DNA of 64,000 bases from Branchiostoma floridae. Lineage: Eukaryota; Chordata; Leptocardii; Amphioxiformes; Branchiostomatidae. How positions within the stretch are numbered: the first letter of the stretch is position 1; every line of letters begins with the position of its first letter. The notes beneath the pieces were generated by a model. That model saw only the letters and a program-made list of their open reading frames with translations, was not told the DNA's origin and did no database searches. Of this stretch, positions 44,701-52,700 are shown one piece after another. The stretch spans positions 19,562,702 through 19,626,701 of the forward strand of contig NC_049993.1 in NCBI RefSeq assembly GCF_000003815.2, in the 5' to 3' direction. Made by a program: the position numbers and the translations under genes.

Positions 44701-47548
44701 ACAGGCTACACATTGTCAAACTGCTGACGCTTGTGCCAGGTACATGTATGCAAGCATAATCTACAGCACCGCTCAACCGTGTCGAAAATACATTATGATG
44801 GCAGCCTTCCTAAGGTTCTGGTTCAGAGTTTTTTTAACAATTTGGAGCCGATTTGACTGCCTCTCAGAAAAGCACTAGCACTTCTCAAAACATCAGTTTT
44901 TGGACAATTCAATGTTTCGGATAGAAAAGGGTGCCTTGTCGCTGACCGTCAGACTCAGTAAACATTTTCTGTAGAAATGTTATTTTTGGTAAAAACCATC
45001 ATTAAAATACAATTATCACCCAGAAATTGCTAATTTGGGGGCTTTTTTTACAGGCCGCTACATGGAAAAAACGAATTTTCCTGGGATAAAGACTAATATG
45101 GCAATGAAGGTCAAGAGTTCTTCTGTATACTGAGCAAAAAGGAAGAAAAGTTATCTGATACGTTTTCCGCAAGCTCCGATGGTGCTAAAACACCCAAAAC
45201 GCACATAGAACGCACAATCTGGGTAATCAGGCGACGAAACGCTTTACCTCTATCGCGCGCACTAATACCAAGAAATGTTCGCTGCACGATCAAATCTCCG
45301 ACACCATAAAACGCTACGAACAACAATCATTTGGAGAAGTAAAAAAGATTATACATTGCTAATGCGATAGCCGGAAAATCTAGAGCCAAAACTATAGAGA
45401 CAACCTCTGATTTGCGTCTTATTCTTAGGGACTATTTAGATATCTGGTCACTTGAAATTCTGAACCGGAACCCTAAGGTGCCATGTACTGATGTAGGGCA
45501 TCTACAATGGCTCTCTGTTTTACTGTTTCGTAACGTTTATTGCCATTGATTGTACAATTTGTACATTTTACAAGCTTTTGCTTCATATGAACGACAACAA
45601 AATTATATTTTATTGAATGTTGTAGTGCCACAGACTATATGTTATAGTTCTGTTAATAGTAGGTTTGGACCACCACCTATGTAACACATAGGTTCCGCTA
45701 CTAGATACGTCACGTACAACATTGTGCCTTTGTCCACTATCATTAGTCTGGCACGATAGTTGTCAGCATGACATTGTGATGTTCCTTCCTGTCGCCATGA
45801 TCTCACCACTGTTTTGCAGACAAGAACAAGACCAGAATTAGCAGAAATCTGGTCCAAATACCTTAAACTGAATGCGGTCCAACACATGAAGGTTATCTAT
45901 TCCTACAACCTTGTGTTGTGAAACGAACTTACTTTCAGGGCCCCGGCTGCCTTCTGTGCCTCTGGGTGATTGAACCGTAAACATTCTACAATGTCAGGGC
46001 TCAAAATACTTTTTTCTGCATACCTACACGCAGGTGCAGGTAACATTGGAAATTACCTGCACCAGACAAATTTTACATGCACCACTCACTACATGGCCAG
46101 TGCAGGTTAGGTGCAGGTAGACACCAGAAATACCTGCACAGCTCCAATTCTACCTGCACTAACCTGCATATGCAGGTGGTATTTTCAGCCCTGTACATTG
46201 TACCTGACTAGTGCAAATACCGTGATCAGTCAGGCTAAACGGATACAAATGTAGGTGGCTGAACCTTGTGGAGTTCAGGTAACCACAGGAAGCAAGTAAA
46301 TTAAGTTGTGTTTTGGCAAATTTTGTCATGTATGTTTGTAGATGATTGAAAATGTAGACATGGATCATTTGTTGATATCAAATTATATGAACTTTGTCTT
46401 TTTTTACAGTCCTGCTGATAAGTCTCTAGATCTGAAGAAGTCAAGTTATAAAAAGGTAACTTTGATCAATAAAGATTGCACCCTTTTGTTATGTAATACT
46501 GGACTTGACTCTTGATAATCACTATTTTTATGAAACCCATATGAATGAAAAGAGTTTTCTTCTTTACACAACCTACTTTAATTCTTCAATAAAAGTTTCG
46601 ACGACCATCTGTCGTCTTCATCAGTACAAAATAAACTATTTACGGAAGTTACGATGATTATCATATTAATATCTTAAAGTTTATGTCTTAAATATTTGAG
46701 TGCAACTAAAAATGCATGTTTGTTACTTTGTAACAAAAGGGGTCACAGTGTATATTATGTAATTATAATGTACATGACTGCACATGTATATAGTTCTTAC
46801 ATTACATCGCCAAAATCACATCCAACTTGGATGCAGTTCACAAGATTACAAGTTACAGATAGCATATTCTTATTCCCCCTCCTCAGCTGTCCAAGTTCCT
46901 CCAGGCCATGCAGACCCAGGGGTTAATCCAGGTCAAGGAGCTGTCCAAGGGTGTGGAGAGTGTGGTGGAGGTCAACAGAGGTCATGAAGAGTAAGATATT
47001 CTCTAAGTTTTCTGACATTTCATCCAACAATCTCTTGTTAATAAAAACATTGTTGTGCAGTTGTAGCAGTCTAAGGGCTGGAATATGCTTTCTGACTATT
47101 GGCACTTTCAAAGGCTAAATATCTCTCTAACACTAACACTGCAACCTTGCCAACTATGACCAGATTATAGTTTAAACCACTGGTAGTGAAGACAAGACTC
47201 AATTTCATCTCAGATTGATTTATTTCTTTATTGGTTAATTTTTGCATGTAACATTACTGTACAGAGACAATAAAGGCATAGGCAGATTGTTGATGTCTCA
47301 CATAAAGTTAAAAAAAACATATAACTTATACAGGATACACAGTGACTATAAAAGCCAGCTTGTTCAAGGTAATGTTGAACTTTGTCCCCCCAGAGTTTTG
47401 AAGTCCCTGATGTTGAACTGCCCACTGTACATGTAGAGGTCAACGACCCTGGAACGGGCGCGGGTCCAACCTACCAGCCTCCGGAGGTCGTGGAGATGTT
47501 CAGTGTGACGGGAAACCTGGCGCCGCTGTTTAGAACTGCAGGGATTAG
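20737..47548 (+). CDS. EIF2D: eIF2D (copy 1), exons 1-10, C-terminal exons missing
   Basis: Exons: 20737-20792, 21641-21831, 22397-22480 (first donor; alternatives to 23066), 23318-23408, 23862-23969, 24141-24463, 24978-25095, 46410-46455, 46887-46990 and 47396-47548. They encode [33 protein letters not shown], the PUA region ([17 protein letters not shown]...; [30 protein letters not shown]), an acidic linker, the start of the middle domain ([20 protein letters not shown]), [10 protein letters not shown] and [12 protein letters not shown]...VKELSKGVE. eIF2D delivers tRNA to the 40S P site independently of GTP and helps recycle 40S subunits. The SWIB/MDM2-like and SUI1 C-terminal parts are not in the window after 47548; the next sequence is a repeat of Asterix exons. 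Intron 7 spans 21.3 kb and hosts three antisense genes. Confidence 0.88.
21375..21580 (+). repeat. Two truncated copies of eIF2D exon 2 (unit 1)
   Basis: Before the full exon 2 (21641-21831) lie a copy of its first about 100 nt (from GCAGATGTAGGGAAGG to ATGAAGATTTACATG, then an in-frame TGA) and a shorter copy from AGGAGGAAACTGAGAGC. The first has lost its acceptor here but keeps it in unit 2. Neither continues into the second half of the exon. Confidence 0.8.
21915..21995 (-). mobile_element. tRNA-like SINE head remnant
   Basis: The minus strand shows TTTAGCGTCTTGCGG and GGGCTCGAATCCAGG, the latter a near-perfect B-box. It lies in eIF2D intron 2 of unit 1 only. A full tRNA cloverleaf could not be drawn with confidence. 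Confidence 0.4.
22454..23076 (+). repeat. 51-bp minisatellite of splice donors at eIF2D exon 3 (unit 1)
   Basis: Eleven copies of a unit of about 51 bp containing AAGAACCTGTGTGGAGGGGC, then AG, then the donor GTCAGT, then a CCTTAAGTTCTCATGGTTCC spacer. Unit 1 also contains a larger secondary duplication: at about 22621-22680 the start of exon 3 (GGAGAGTACCTGACATG...) reappears inside the array. Small indels at several spacers break the 17-codon frame in places. Confidence 0.95.
25579..25584 (-). terminator. Poly(A) signal of DED-NHL gene A
   Basis: AATAAA on the minus strand 518 nt after the stop. It lies in a block (CTTGTGTCTGGGTATCTTGTG) that recurs after genes B, C and D. Confidence 0.65.
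26102..30857 (-). CDS. DED-coiled coil-NHL protein A (five exons)
   Basis: Exons 30857-30575, 29942-29868, 29609-29088, 28706-28458 and 27720-26102 join with all introns in phase 1 to about 915 residues. Residues 1-94 form a death effector domain ([20 protein letters not shown]...DIFRLL...[12 protein letters not shown]), aligning over its whole length with FADD/caspase-8 DEDs. Exon 2 is Ala/His-rich. Exon 3 has a coiled coil (about 155-215) then a compact domain (GCAILFLRF...[20 protein letters not shown]...[12 protein letters not shown]) that may be TRADD-N-like. Exon 4 is Ser-rich (ASVQSV repeats). Exon 5 has a second coiled coil and about six NHL blades to the C-terminus (RKYRYM). There is no RING or B-box. 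It is antisense inside eIF2D intron 7. Likely an adaptor for death-domain-type signalling; that is inference. Confidence 0.88.
28095..28200. repeat. GC-rich inverted repeat in gene A intron 4
   Basis: CGTTCGGCGTAACACACCAGCT faces AGCTGGTTATATTACACCGAACG in inverted orientation around a GCAGGCACGCGGCGCGGCAG core. It is absent from the matching intron of gene D, which suggests an inserted repeat. The element family is not identified. Confidence 0.55.
29990..30245 (-). mobile_element. tRNA-derived SINE (second family), in gene A intron 1
   Basis: Same body as 9640-9850 (TTACCTCCCCAACTGAAAT, GTACCCATTTTTACATCTGG, AAAGGGCACACAATC) with GGATTTGAACTC as a B-box-like motif at the 3' side on the plus strand. 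The orthologous copy in gene D is at 59285-59505, so it predates the duplication. Confidence 0.55.
31140..31156 (-). promoter_or_regulatory. DR1-like site upstream of gene A
   Basis: Minus-strand GGGTCAAAGGTCT (two AGGTCA-like half-sites, one-base spacer) about 285 bp before the ATG. The same word occurs before gene D at 60442-60458, and a relative (GGGGTCAAAGTCT) before gene B at 39811-39826. Confidence 0.35.
31661..31775. mobile_element. Short MITE, TA target site (115 bp)
   Basis: The ends CTCTCCAAGCAGAGGTTTGG and CCAAACCTTTGCTTGGAGAG are near-perfect inverted repeats flanked by TA. The orthologous copy is at 60959-61075, so insertion predates the duplication. Confidence 0.85.
32190..32450 (+). 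mobile_element. tRNA-derived SINE (unit 1 copy)
   Basis: The head GGCTAGTGACCCTACCTCTG is followed by GAGTTCAAATCCC as a B-box, then a body with ACAATGAATCCTGTCGATGT. It contains the empty TTAA site (32305-32308) that is occupied by a transposon in unit 2. Confidence 0.6.
32810..32815 (-). terminator. Poly(A) signal of DED-NHL gene B
   Basis: Minus-strand AATAAA in the conserved 3'-end block. A LINE fragment is inserted immediately upstream of it in transcript direction. Confidence 0.6.
32826..33463 (-). mobile_element. RTE-like LINE 3' fragment in the 3' UTR of gene B
   Basis: The minus strand reads [34 protein letters not shown] and, after frame breaks, a tail with traces of the usual RTE C-terminus (ILQGRV-, WSGQT-, MAGEAMGP-like words). 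The flanks share GTCTTT, and gene C keeps the uninterrupted GTCTTTACAAAGTC, so GTCTTT is the likely target duplication. Confidence 0.7.
34278..39123 (-). CDS. DED-NHL protein B (two exons, one frameshift)
   Basis: Exon 1 (39123-38841, 283 nt) encodes a DED ([20 protein letters not shown]...[20 protein letters not shown]). Exon 2 (35663-34278) encodes a short linker and an NHL propeller ending RKYRYM. The splice is phase 1, as in the other family members. The NHL exon reads through except at 35030-35036, where a run of seven C (six in genes C and D) shifts the frame between VAVRG and the next VAD blade. A sequencing error or a recent inactivating mutation would both fit. It lacks the coiled-coil and Ser-rich exons of A and D. 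A degraded LINE fills most of the intron. Confidence 0.75.
35770..38270 (+). mobile_element. Degraded non-LTR retrotransposon in gene B intron
   Basis: RT motifs are split over several frames: [58 protein letters not shown], the YADD box ([10 protein letters not shown]), then after a frameshift [20 protein letters not shown] and [20 protein letters not shown]. At least three frame breaks are visible. It ends in an (AAAT)n tail at about 38251-38267. The clade resembles CR1/L2; it differs from the LINE at 14190. Confidence 0.88.
38740..38776. mobile_element. Half copy of the AGTTCACC MITE
   Basis: GGATGTAGGTTACCCCGCAG then ATAAAGGT matches the right arm of the elements at 7971 and 8359. The left arm is not recognisable. 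Confidence 0.55.
39124..41112. other. Region between genes B and C
   Basis: No gene recognised. It contains three versions of a block of about 55 bp (at 40041, 40201 and 40613) with ATATTAACCAGAG, then AGGTCACACAAG, then CATGACAGAC. Related blocks lie upstream of genes A (31390-31480) and D (60675-60765). SINE-body fragments lie near 40440-40570 and 40840-40990. Confidence 0.5.
41113..41118 (-). terminator. Poly(A) signal of DED-NHL gene C
   Basis: Minus-strand AATAAA in the block shared by the ends of all four DED-NHL genes, about 1.03 kb after the gene C stop. Confidence 0.6.
42147..44118 (-). CDS. DED-NHL protein C (two exons, intact)
   Basis: Exons 44118-43836 (283 nt) and 43396-42147 join in phase 1 to exactly 510 codons plus stop. 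Residues 1-94 are a DED ([20 protein letters not shown]...[20 protein letters not shown]). Residues about 95-245 are a linker with [20 protein letters not shown] and [20 protein letters not shown], shared by all members. Residues about 250-510 are NHL blades ([67 protein letters not shown]). This is the smallest complete member and shows that DED plus NHL is the core architecture. Antisense in eIF2D intron 7. Function unknown. Confidence 0.88.
44806..45481. mobile_element. DNA transposon remnant with inverted ends (about 675 bp)
   Basis: TAAGGTTCTGGTTCAGAGTT at the left faces AATTCTGAACCGGAACCCTA at the right as inverted repeats. It contains no convincing transposase frame and lies between gene C and eIF2D exon 8. 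Confidence 0.65.
45995..46193. mobile_element. CAGGGCTC-ended element (copy 2)
   Basis: CAGGGCTCAAAATAC at left and GTATTTTCAGCCCTG at right are inverted ends. The interior has ACCTGCAC repeats as in 10522-10874 but is 150 bp shorter. It lies 217 bp before eIF2D exon 8. Confidence 0.8.
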
Positions 47549-48232
47549 GTAAGATCTTACACTCACTCCCTCCCTCACTGCCTGCCAGCGTTCATTGATT
47601 CCCCCATCTTCTGAGCTTACTAAGTCAATCAAACATGCATGCAGTTCAATGTTGATGTGTAATGGCTGACTGTCAGTCACTTATTGTCAAGGAGTGCCAG
47701 GAAGTCCATGTGCCACTGTCTCTGTTGAGTGGTGGTTTGGTGTCTTGATATACATTATATATATAACTGTCATTAACTGATGATCCTTTTTAGTTTTTTT
47801 TTATTTCAGTTCTGTACATATACAAATGTACATGTAATTTTCTGTACCAACACAGGTGAACTTATATGTTGATTAAAACTTGGCAGCACAATGTCTTGTT
47901 CTCCCCTGGGCTTACCCAAGGTAGTTACAGTCTGGTACTCCTATATTGATGACAGAGCATTTCTTTTATGCTTTGTAATATAATTCATTTATTCATGAGA
48001 AGTTGAAATTGGCCTGCAGGCTGCTTTTTATTCAGATCATGAGGGAAGTAAGTAGCAGTACAGTGTAGTTATTAGTAGTATCCAGTATTTGATTATCCCT
48101 GACACAGTTGGCTATTCTTCAAAGTTCACACCATATGCTTCCAAGCAGCTCTGTCTAGCCGGTTCATCCTCGAAATGCATTTCAATATCAAAATGAGTAT
48201 CATTCTCCATTCCATTTGTCTGTTTGCTCCAG
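47549..48232. other. Junction between duplication units
   Basis: After eIF2D exon 10 there is no recognisable SWIB or SUI1 exon. The next coding sequence is Asterix exon 3 of unit 2. The sequence is continuous with no N gap and no transposon that clearly marks the breakpoint. Confidence 0.6.
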
Positions 48233-48721
48233 ATGAAGTGGTGTGCCTGGGCTGCTGTCTACTGTGCCTTCATCAGCTTCACCAACTCTAGGTCATCTGA
48301 GGACACCAAACAGATGCTCAGTAGTTTCATGTGAGTTTCTATGGATAGTGGAACCTTCTGTCTTAATGATAATAGCTCTTATTCTTGTGATGTACAACTA
48401 CTTTCGTCTTCCGCATTGTCATCATCATCCACCAACGAGCATGCACAAGAAGTTGACAACCCCTTAAATTTAACCCCTTTAAGATATGGTAAACAATGCA
48501 TTTCAAGTGGAATTTGAGCAATCCTTTCCTATCATTTTAAGCTAAGTCTTACAGTCATCTAAGCACCTCTGAGAGTAAGATATATTACAATATACATTTT
48601 GTATTTTTAATGTATCTTTAATTTAAATGTTTCATTTCCTCCTGTCCTGTACAGGTTGTCCATCTCAGCAGTAGTGATGTCCTACCTACAGAACCCCCAG
48701 CCCATGCAACCTCCATGGTGA
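48233..48721 (+). pseudogene. WDR83OS: Asterix exons 3-4 only (truncated copy)
   Basis: Exons 48233-48330 and 48655-48721 encode [20 protein letters not shown] and on to [16 protein letters not shown] then stop, with intact splice sites and nearly the same protein as the first copy. Exons 1-2, including the start codon, are absent upstream, so no Asterix protein can be made from this copy alone. Its coding sequence is undamaged, which points to a young duplication or an assembly artefact. Confidence 0.85.
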
Positions 48722-49388
48722 CACAAAATCAGCTGTGTAGGACACCCGACCCTTCAGCAGTAGCAACAACAACACAGCAATGGCTTCAAACTCAGCCTAA
48801 CATGCAAAGCCTGAATCTTTGCAACTATTGCTTCTTTGCCAACAGTAGAAGTAGTATCAGTTGGACTCATGGCTAGATATACAACAATGTCATTTAAACT
48901 CCAAACCTGCAGAATATGAACTGTCTGAAATTGATATATTTTGTACGACATGCTTTAGCAAACATCATCTGCCTGCCATGACGATCAATTGTGATAGATT
49001 CAAACCTTTATCAACATTTCTTATCAATTCTTATACTACAGAACCTTCTCATATTTTAGTGCTTGGTTAACATGTTATTTTTTATTTATATTTAACATTT
49101 TATTTATTAGGGAAATTTATTACAAAACTTTAATTGTAATGTCATAAACATGTGTGGGTGACATTGTAAACCCTACAATTCTTGAATTGTTCACATGTCT
49201 CTTTTTAACTGAAATGAGTGGTAGTTAATCTTATTACATTGTATCTCTGTCTGAAAACTTATTAGTTATCAACGTCTTATGATATCAAACAAGATGAAAT
49301 GATCAATACATGAATAAATCTGTTACAAATGTTAATGTTACAACACTAATTATATATACTGTGTAATCTTGGATGAGACTTTGCAGCA

Positions 49389-49394
49389 AATAAA
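49389..49394 (+). terminator. Poly(A) signal of the truncated Asterix copy
   Basis: AATAAA at the position corresponding to 20315-20320, in a conserved block. Confidence 0.45.
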
Positions 49395-49684
49395 GATGTT
49401 ACTCCCACTGTTTTGATATGGCTGATGTCTACTTTCATTGTATACAAGACAGAACTTAGAGATTTTACATTTACATATTCATTCACTGCAAACTTTACTG
49501 TATTATGGAGTACATCTTCTAAAATGTATAAATTCGAAAGTGACCCGCTAATTGAGTGTATGAAGAGTATCATGAAGAAGATGTTCAGAGACGTAACATA
49601 CATCCGCACATTGAAAGATTTCTACATTGTCAAGCAGCACCACAGCATTGTAATGGGATAATCAGGTACAGGTCATAGGTTGAC

Positions 49685-49697
49685 AGGTCAAGGGTCA
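49685..49697 (+). promoter_or_regulatory. DR1-type site upstream of eIF2D copy 2
   Basis: AGGTCA-A-GGGTCA, identical to the unit 1 site, 81 bp before the ATG. The flanks from about 49660 to 49727 are also almost identical. Confidence 0.45.
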
Positions 49698-49777
49698 GTG
49701 ATTGAGTCAGACGTGCACACGCGAAAAAATATAACAGGATAGTTTCAACTTCAACACGCGTCGCCTTGAATATCAAG

Positions 49778-52700
49778 ATGTTCCAGAAACCCTTCAGAGT
49801 CAAGTCCAAGACGGTCATCCGTGGGTCCGATAGGTAGGGTTTATGTAGATATTTTTATTCCCGATATTCTGATGCAACAGTTGCAATGTATGTATGCGGG
49901 GAGGGGGGCGGAAGATTGTTCGGCATTTTGCATCATATTACGCAACCTTTTACTAATCGTTTTAAACGTTGAATAATGGAATAGGAACTTTCTACTGCAG
50001 CAAAACTACCGAGGTCACGGGTAAATTTCTCATCACTCGGTTTCCAGTGATGAAGTCGCGTCGTCACTGGCTTACCAGTGGGGAATATTTATCGTCACTA
50101 GTTTTCCAGTGATGAGGAAACTTCAGCTAGTAAACCAGTGACGACAAATATTCAGTTTGCTGAAGAAAAAGGAATCATCGTTTCAGTTGAGGGGATTTGA
50201 AAGTTAGCAATTAAAGTTATACTATCGTCGCCTCTGCAAGTCCTCACACTCCCGGACCAAATCTAACAGTAACACAGCTATGGCGACATGTGAATTAGGG
50301 TGTTTTTGTTGCACATCGAACTCAGCAATAGAACGTTCTAGTGCTATTAGAACGTGGTCACTGGAAGCCCAGTGCCGAAATAATTTCATCACTCGGTGTC
50401 CAGTGCCGAAGAGTCACCGATCACTGGAAAACCCAGTGAGGAACCGGTGACCTCGATGGTTCCGCACTCTGTGTCCAGTGACGAATGACGTTCATCACTG
50501 GGCCCCGAGTGACGAGCGGAGTTCATCACTGGGTCCCGAGTGACGAGCGGAGTTCGTCACTGGACACCGAGTGACGAGTCAAGGTTCATCACTGGAATTC
50601 CAGTGCCGAGATAGCCATTTTTAATATCTTTTCGTCACTGGAAGCCCAGTGAGGAACCCGTGACCCGCGTAGCCTTGCTCTACTGCAGGGAAAGGAAAGG
50701 CAAGGAAAAACAATTCTTTTCCTTCTGTAGCTGCCTTTCTGAAACACAAATTCTCTACACTGCTTCGTACTAGCTATCAAAATACCACACCTTGCGTTTC
50801 TACAACTTGATCAAGTTTGACAACGTAAAATGACGTCCTTTAGATATCAAATATCTCTGACACACAGTCAAACCTGAAAGTTCTTGGTCTAACTTAGGTT
50901 TGCCAAAGTTCGTTAAGTGCAGTGCTACCAGAGATTTCAATTTCAAAGGGCATCAAATCAGTTTGTTTAAGATTTCTTTACATAAATGATTGATTGATTG
51001 ATTAACATAATAAGTGACAAGCTTTGGAATTTTCAAAAGAGTAGCAATGGATATCTATTAACCTATATGTAGAGCTGCAATATAACTTGATAATGAAGAA
51101 GACAACAGATATTTTCCTACTCTCTAACAATCAATCTTGCGACTATTCAGGAGGAAACTTCGAGCAGATGTAGGGAAGGCCCTCCCCTCACTAACAGAAG
51201 CCCAGCTGCAGGAGCTGGTACCCACCAAGGAAGACATGTCCACCATGAAGATTTACATGAAGTCATGACAGTAACTTTTGTTTATTTAGAAGGAAGCTTC
51301 GAGCAGATGTAGGGAAGGCCCTCCCATCCCTAACAGAGGAACAATTGTCAGATTTGTTTTGTACACAGCGTTAGCAGGCATGAGCTTTGTAACAAGTCAT
51401 AACTAGTAACTTTTGTCTGTTATCAGGAGGAAACTTCGAGCAGATGTAGGGAAGGCCCTCCCCTCCCTAACAGAAGACCAGCTACAGGAGCTGGTACCCA
51501 CCAAGGAAGACATGTCCACCATGAAGATTTACACACACTCCGGCAGGAACGTCACCGTCTACTGTCTGGGCAACAACCCTGTCTTCTTTGAGATGGACAA
51601 AAATGTCTTCCCTACAGGTTAGAATTACTTCTTTTACATTTGTAATACTATATAAAATGTTAGCCTAGAGATTTACTTCTTCTTCTTCTTGTCCTTTACA
51701 TCCTGGCGGACGGTCAGTTCATGAGATTTACTACTTTTTTGTATATTGAAACAAGTTTAAACTTGGACCAAATGAAGGAATGTACATTTAAATGGATACT
51801 ATGGGGAAACCATATCTTGGAAATAATGATCCTAGGCTTCCTAGCTATGGTAATGTTATACTGATATAGAAAGGTCAGACTAATTGTACCTGAGTTGTAC
51901 AATGCCATATTTGTACAGATGATAAGTATCTAATTCTAAGAGTTTCTGACACAGAAAGTATAATTAAAGATGCTGTCTACAACTCAATATACACATGTAA
52001 TAGCATCAGTTATATTGAGAATTTTGCAATTTTGAATTATATGTCAACGTGTGACAAATCTTTCTGCACCTTTTTGCTAATTTTCAGTGTACAGCTTGTG
52101 GAGAGTACCTGACATGTTACCCTGTCTCACCACCTGGCCTGATGTACTCAAGAACCTCTGTGGAGGGGCAGGTCAGTTTCTTAAGTTCTCATGGTTCCTT
52201 AAGAACCTGTGTGGAGGGGCAGGTCAGTTCCTTAAGTTCTCATGGTTCCTTAAGAACCTGTGTGGAGGGGCAGGTCAGTTCCTTAAGTTCCCATGGTTCC
52301 TTAAGAACCTGTGTGGAGGGGCAGGTCAGTTCCTTAAGTTCTCATGGTTCCTTAAGAACCTGTGTGGAGGGGCAGGTCAGTTCCTTAAGTTCCCATGGTT
52401 CCTTAAGAACCTGTGTGGAGGGGCAGGTCAGTTCCTTAAGTTCTCATGGTTCCTTAAGAACCTGTGTGGAGGGGCAGGTCAGTTCCTTAAGTTCCCATGG
52501 TTCCTTAAGAACCTGTGTGGAGGGGCAGGTCAGTTCCTTAAGTTCTCATGGTTCCTTAAGAACCTGTGTGGAGGGGCAGGTCAGTTCCTTAAGTTCTCAT
52601 GGTTCCTTAAGAACCTGTGTGGAGGGGCAGGTCAGTTCCTTAAGTTCTCATGGTTCCTTAAGAACCTCTGTGGAGGGACAGGTCAGTTAGTAGCTAAGAA

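Noticed and set aside
47549-48232. eIF2D C-terminal exons between unit 1 and unit 2
   Set aside because: I looked for SWIB- and SUI1-like codons after exon 10 and saw none; an acceptor-like TTTATTTCAG near 47800 is not followed by recognisable eIF2D sequence.
50001-50678. Hairpin array as tRNA genes, integron attC sites or a CRISPR
   Set aside because: No cloverleaf or A/B boxes, the genome is animal, and inverted ends with a target duplication and an empty site show a transposon.
52148-52690. Regular direct repeats resembling a CRISPR array
   Set aside because: Units are head-to-tail with no unique spacers, lie in a eukaryotic coding exon and keep a codon frame. This is a minisatellite.
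52142-52690. Second long ORF over the eIF2D repeat ([17 protein letters not shown] repeats)
   Set aside because: It is the alternative frame of a repeat whose unit length is divisible by three, so every open frame extends automatically. The eIF2D frame is the one supported by homology and splicing.
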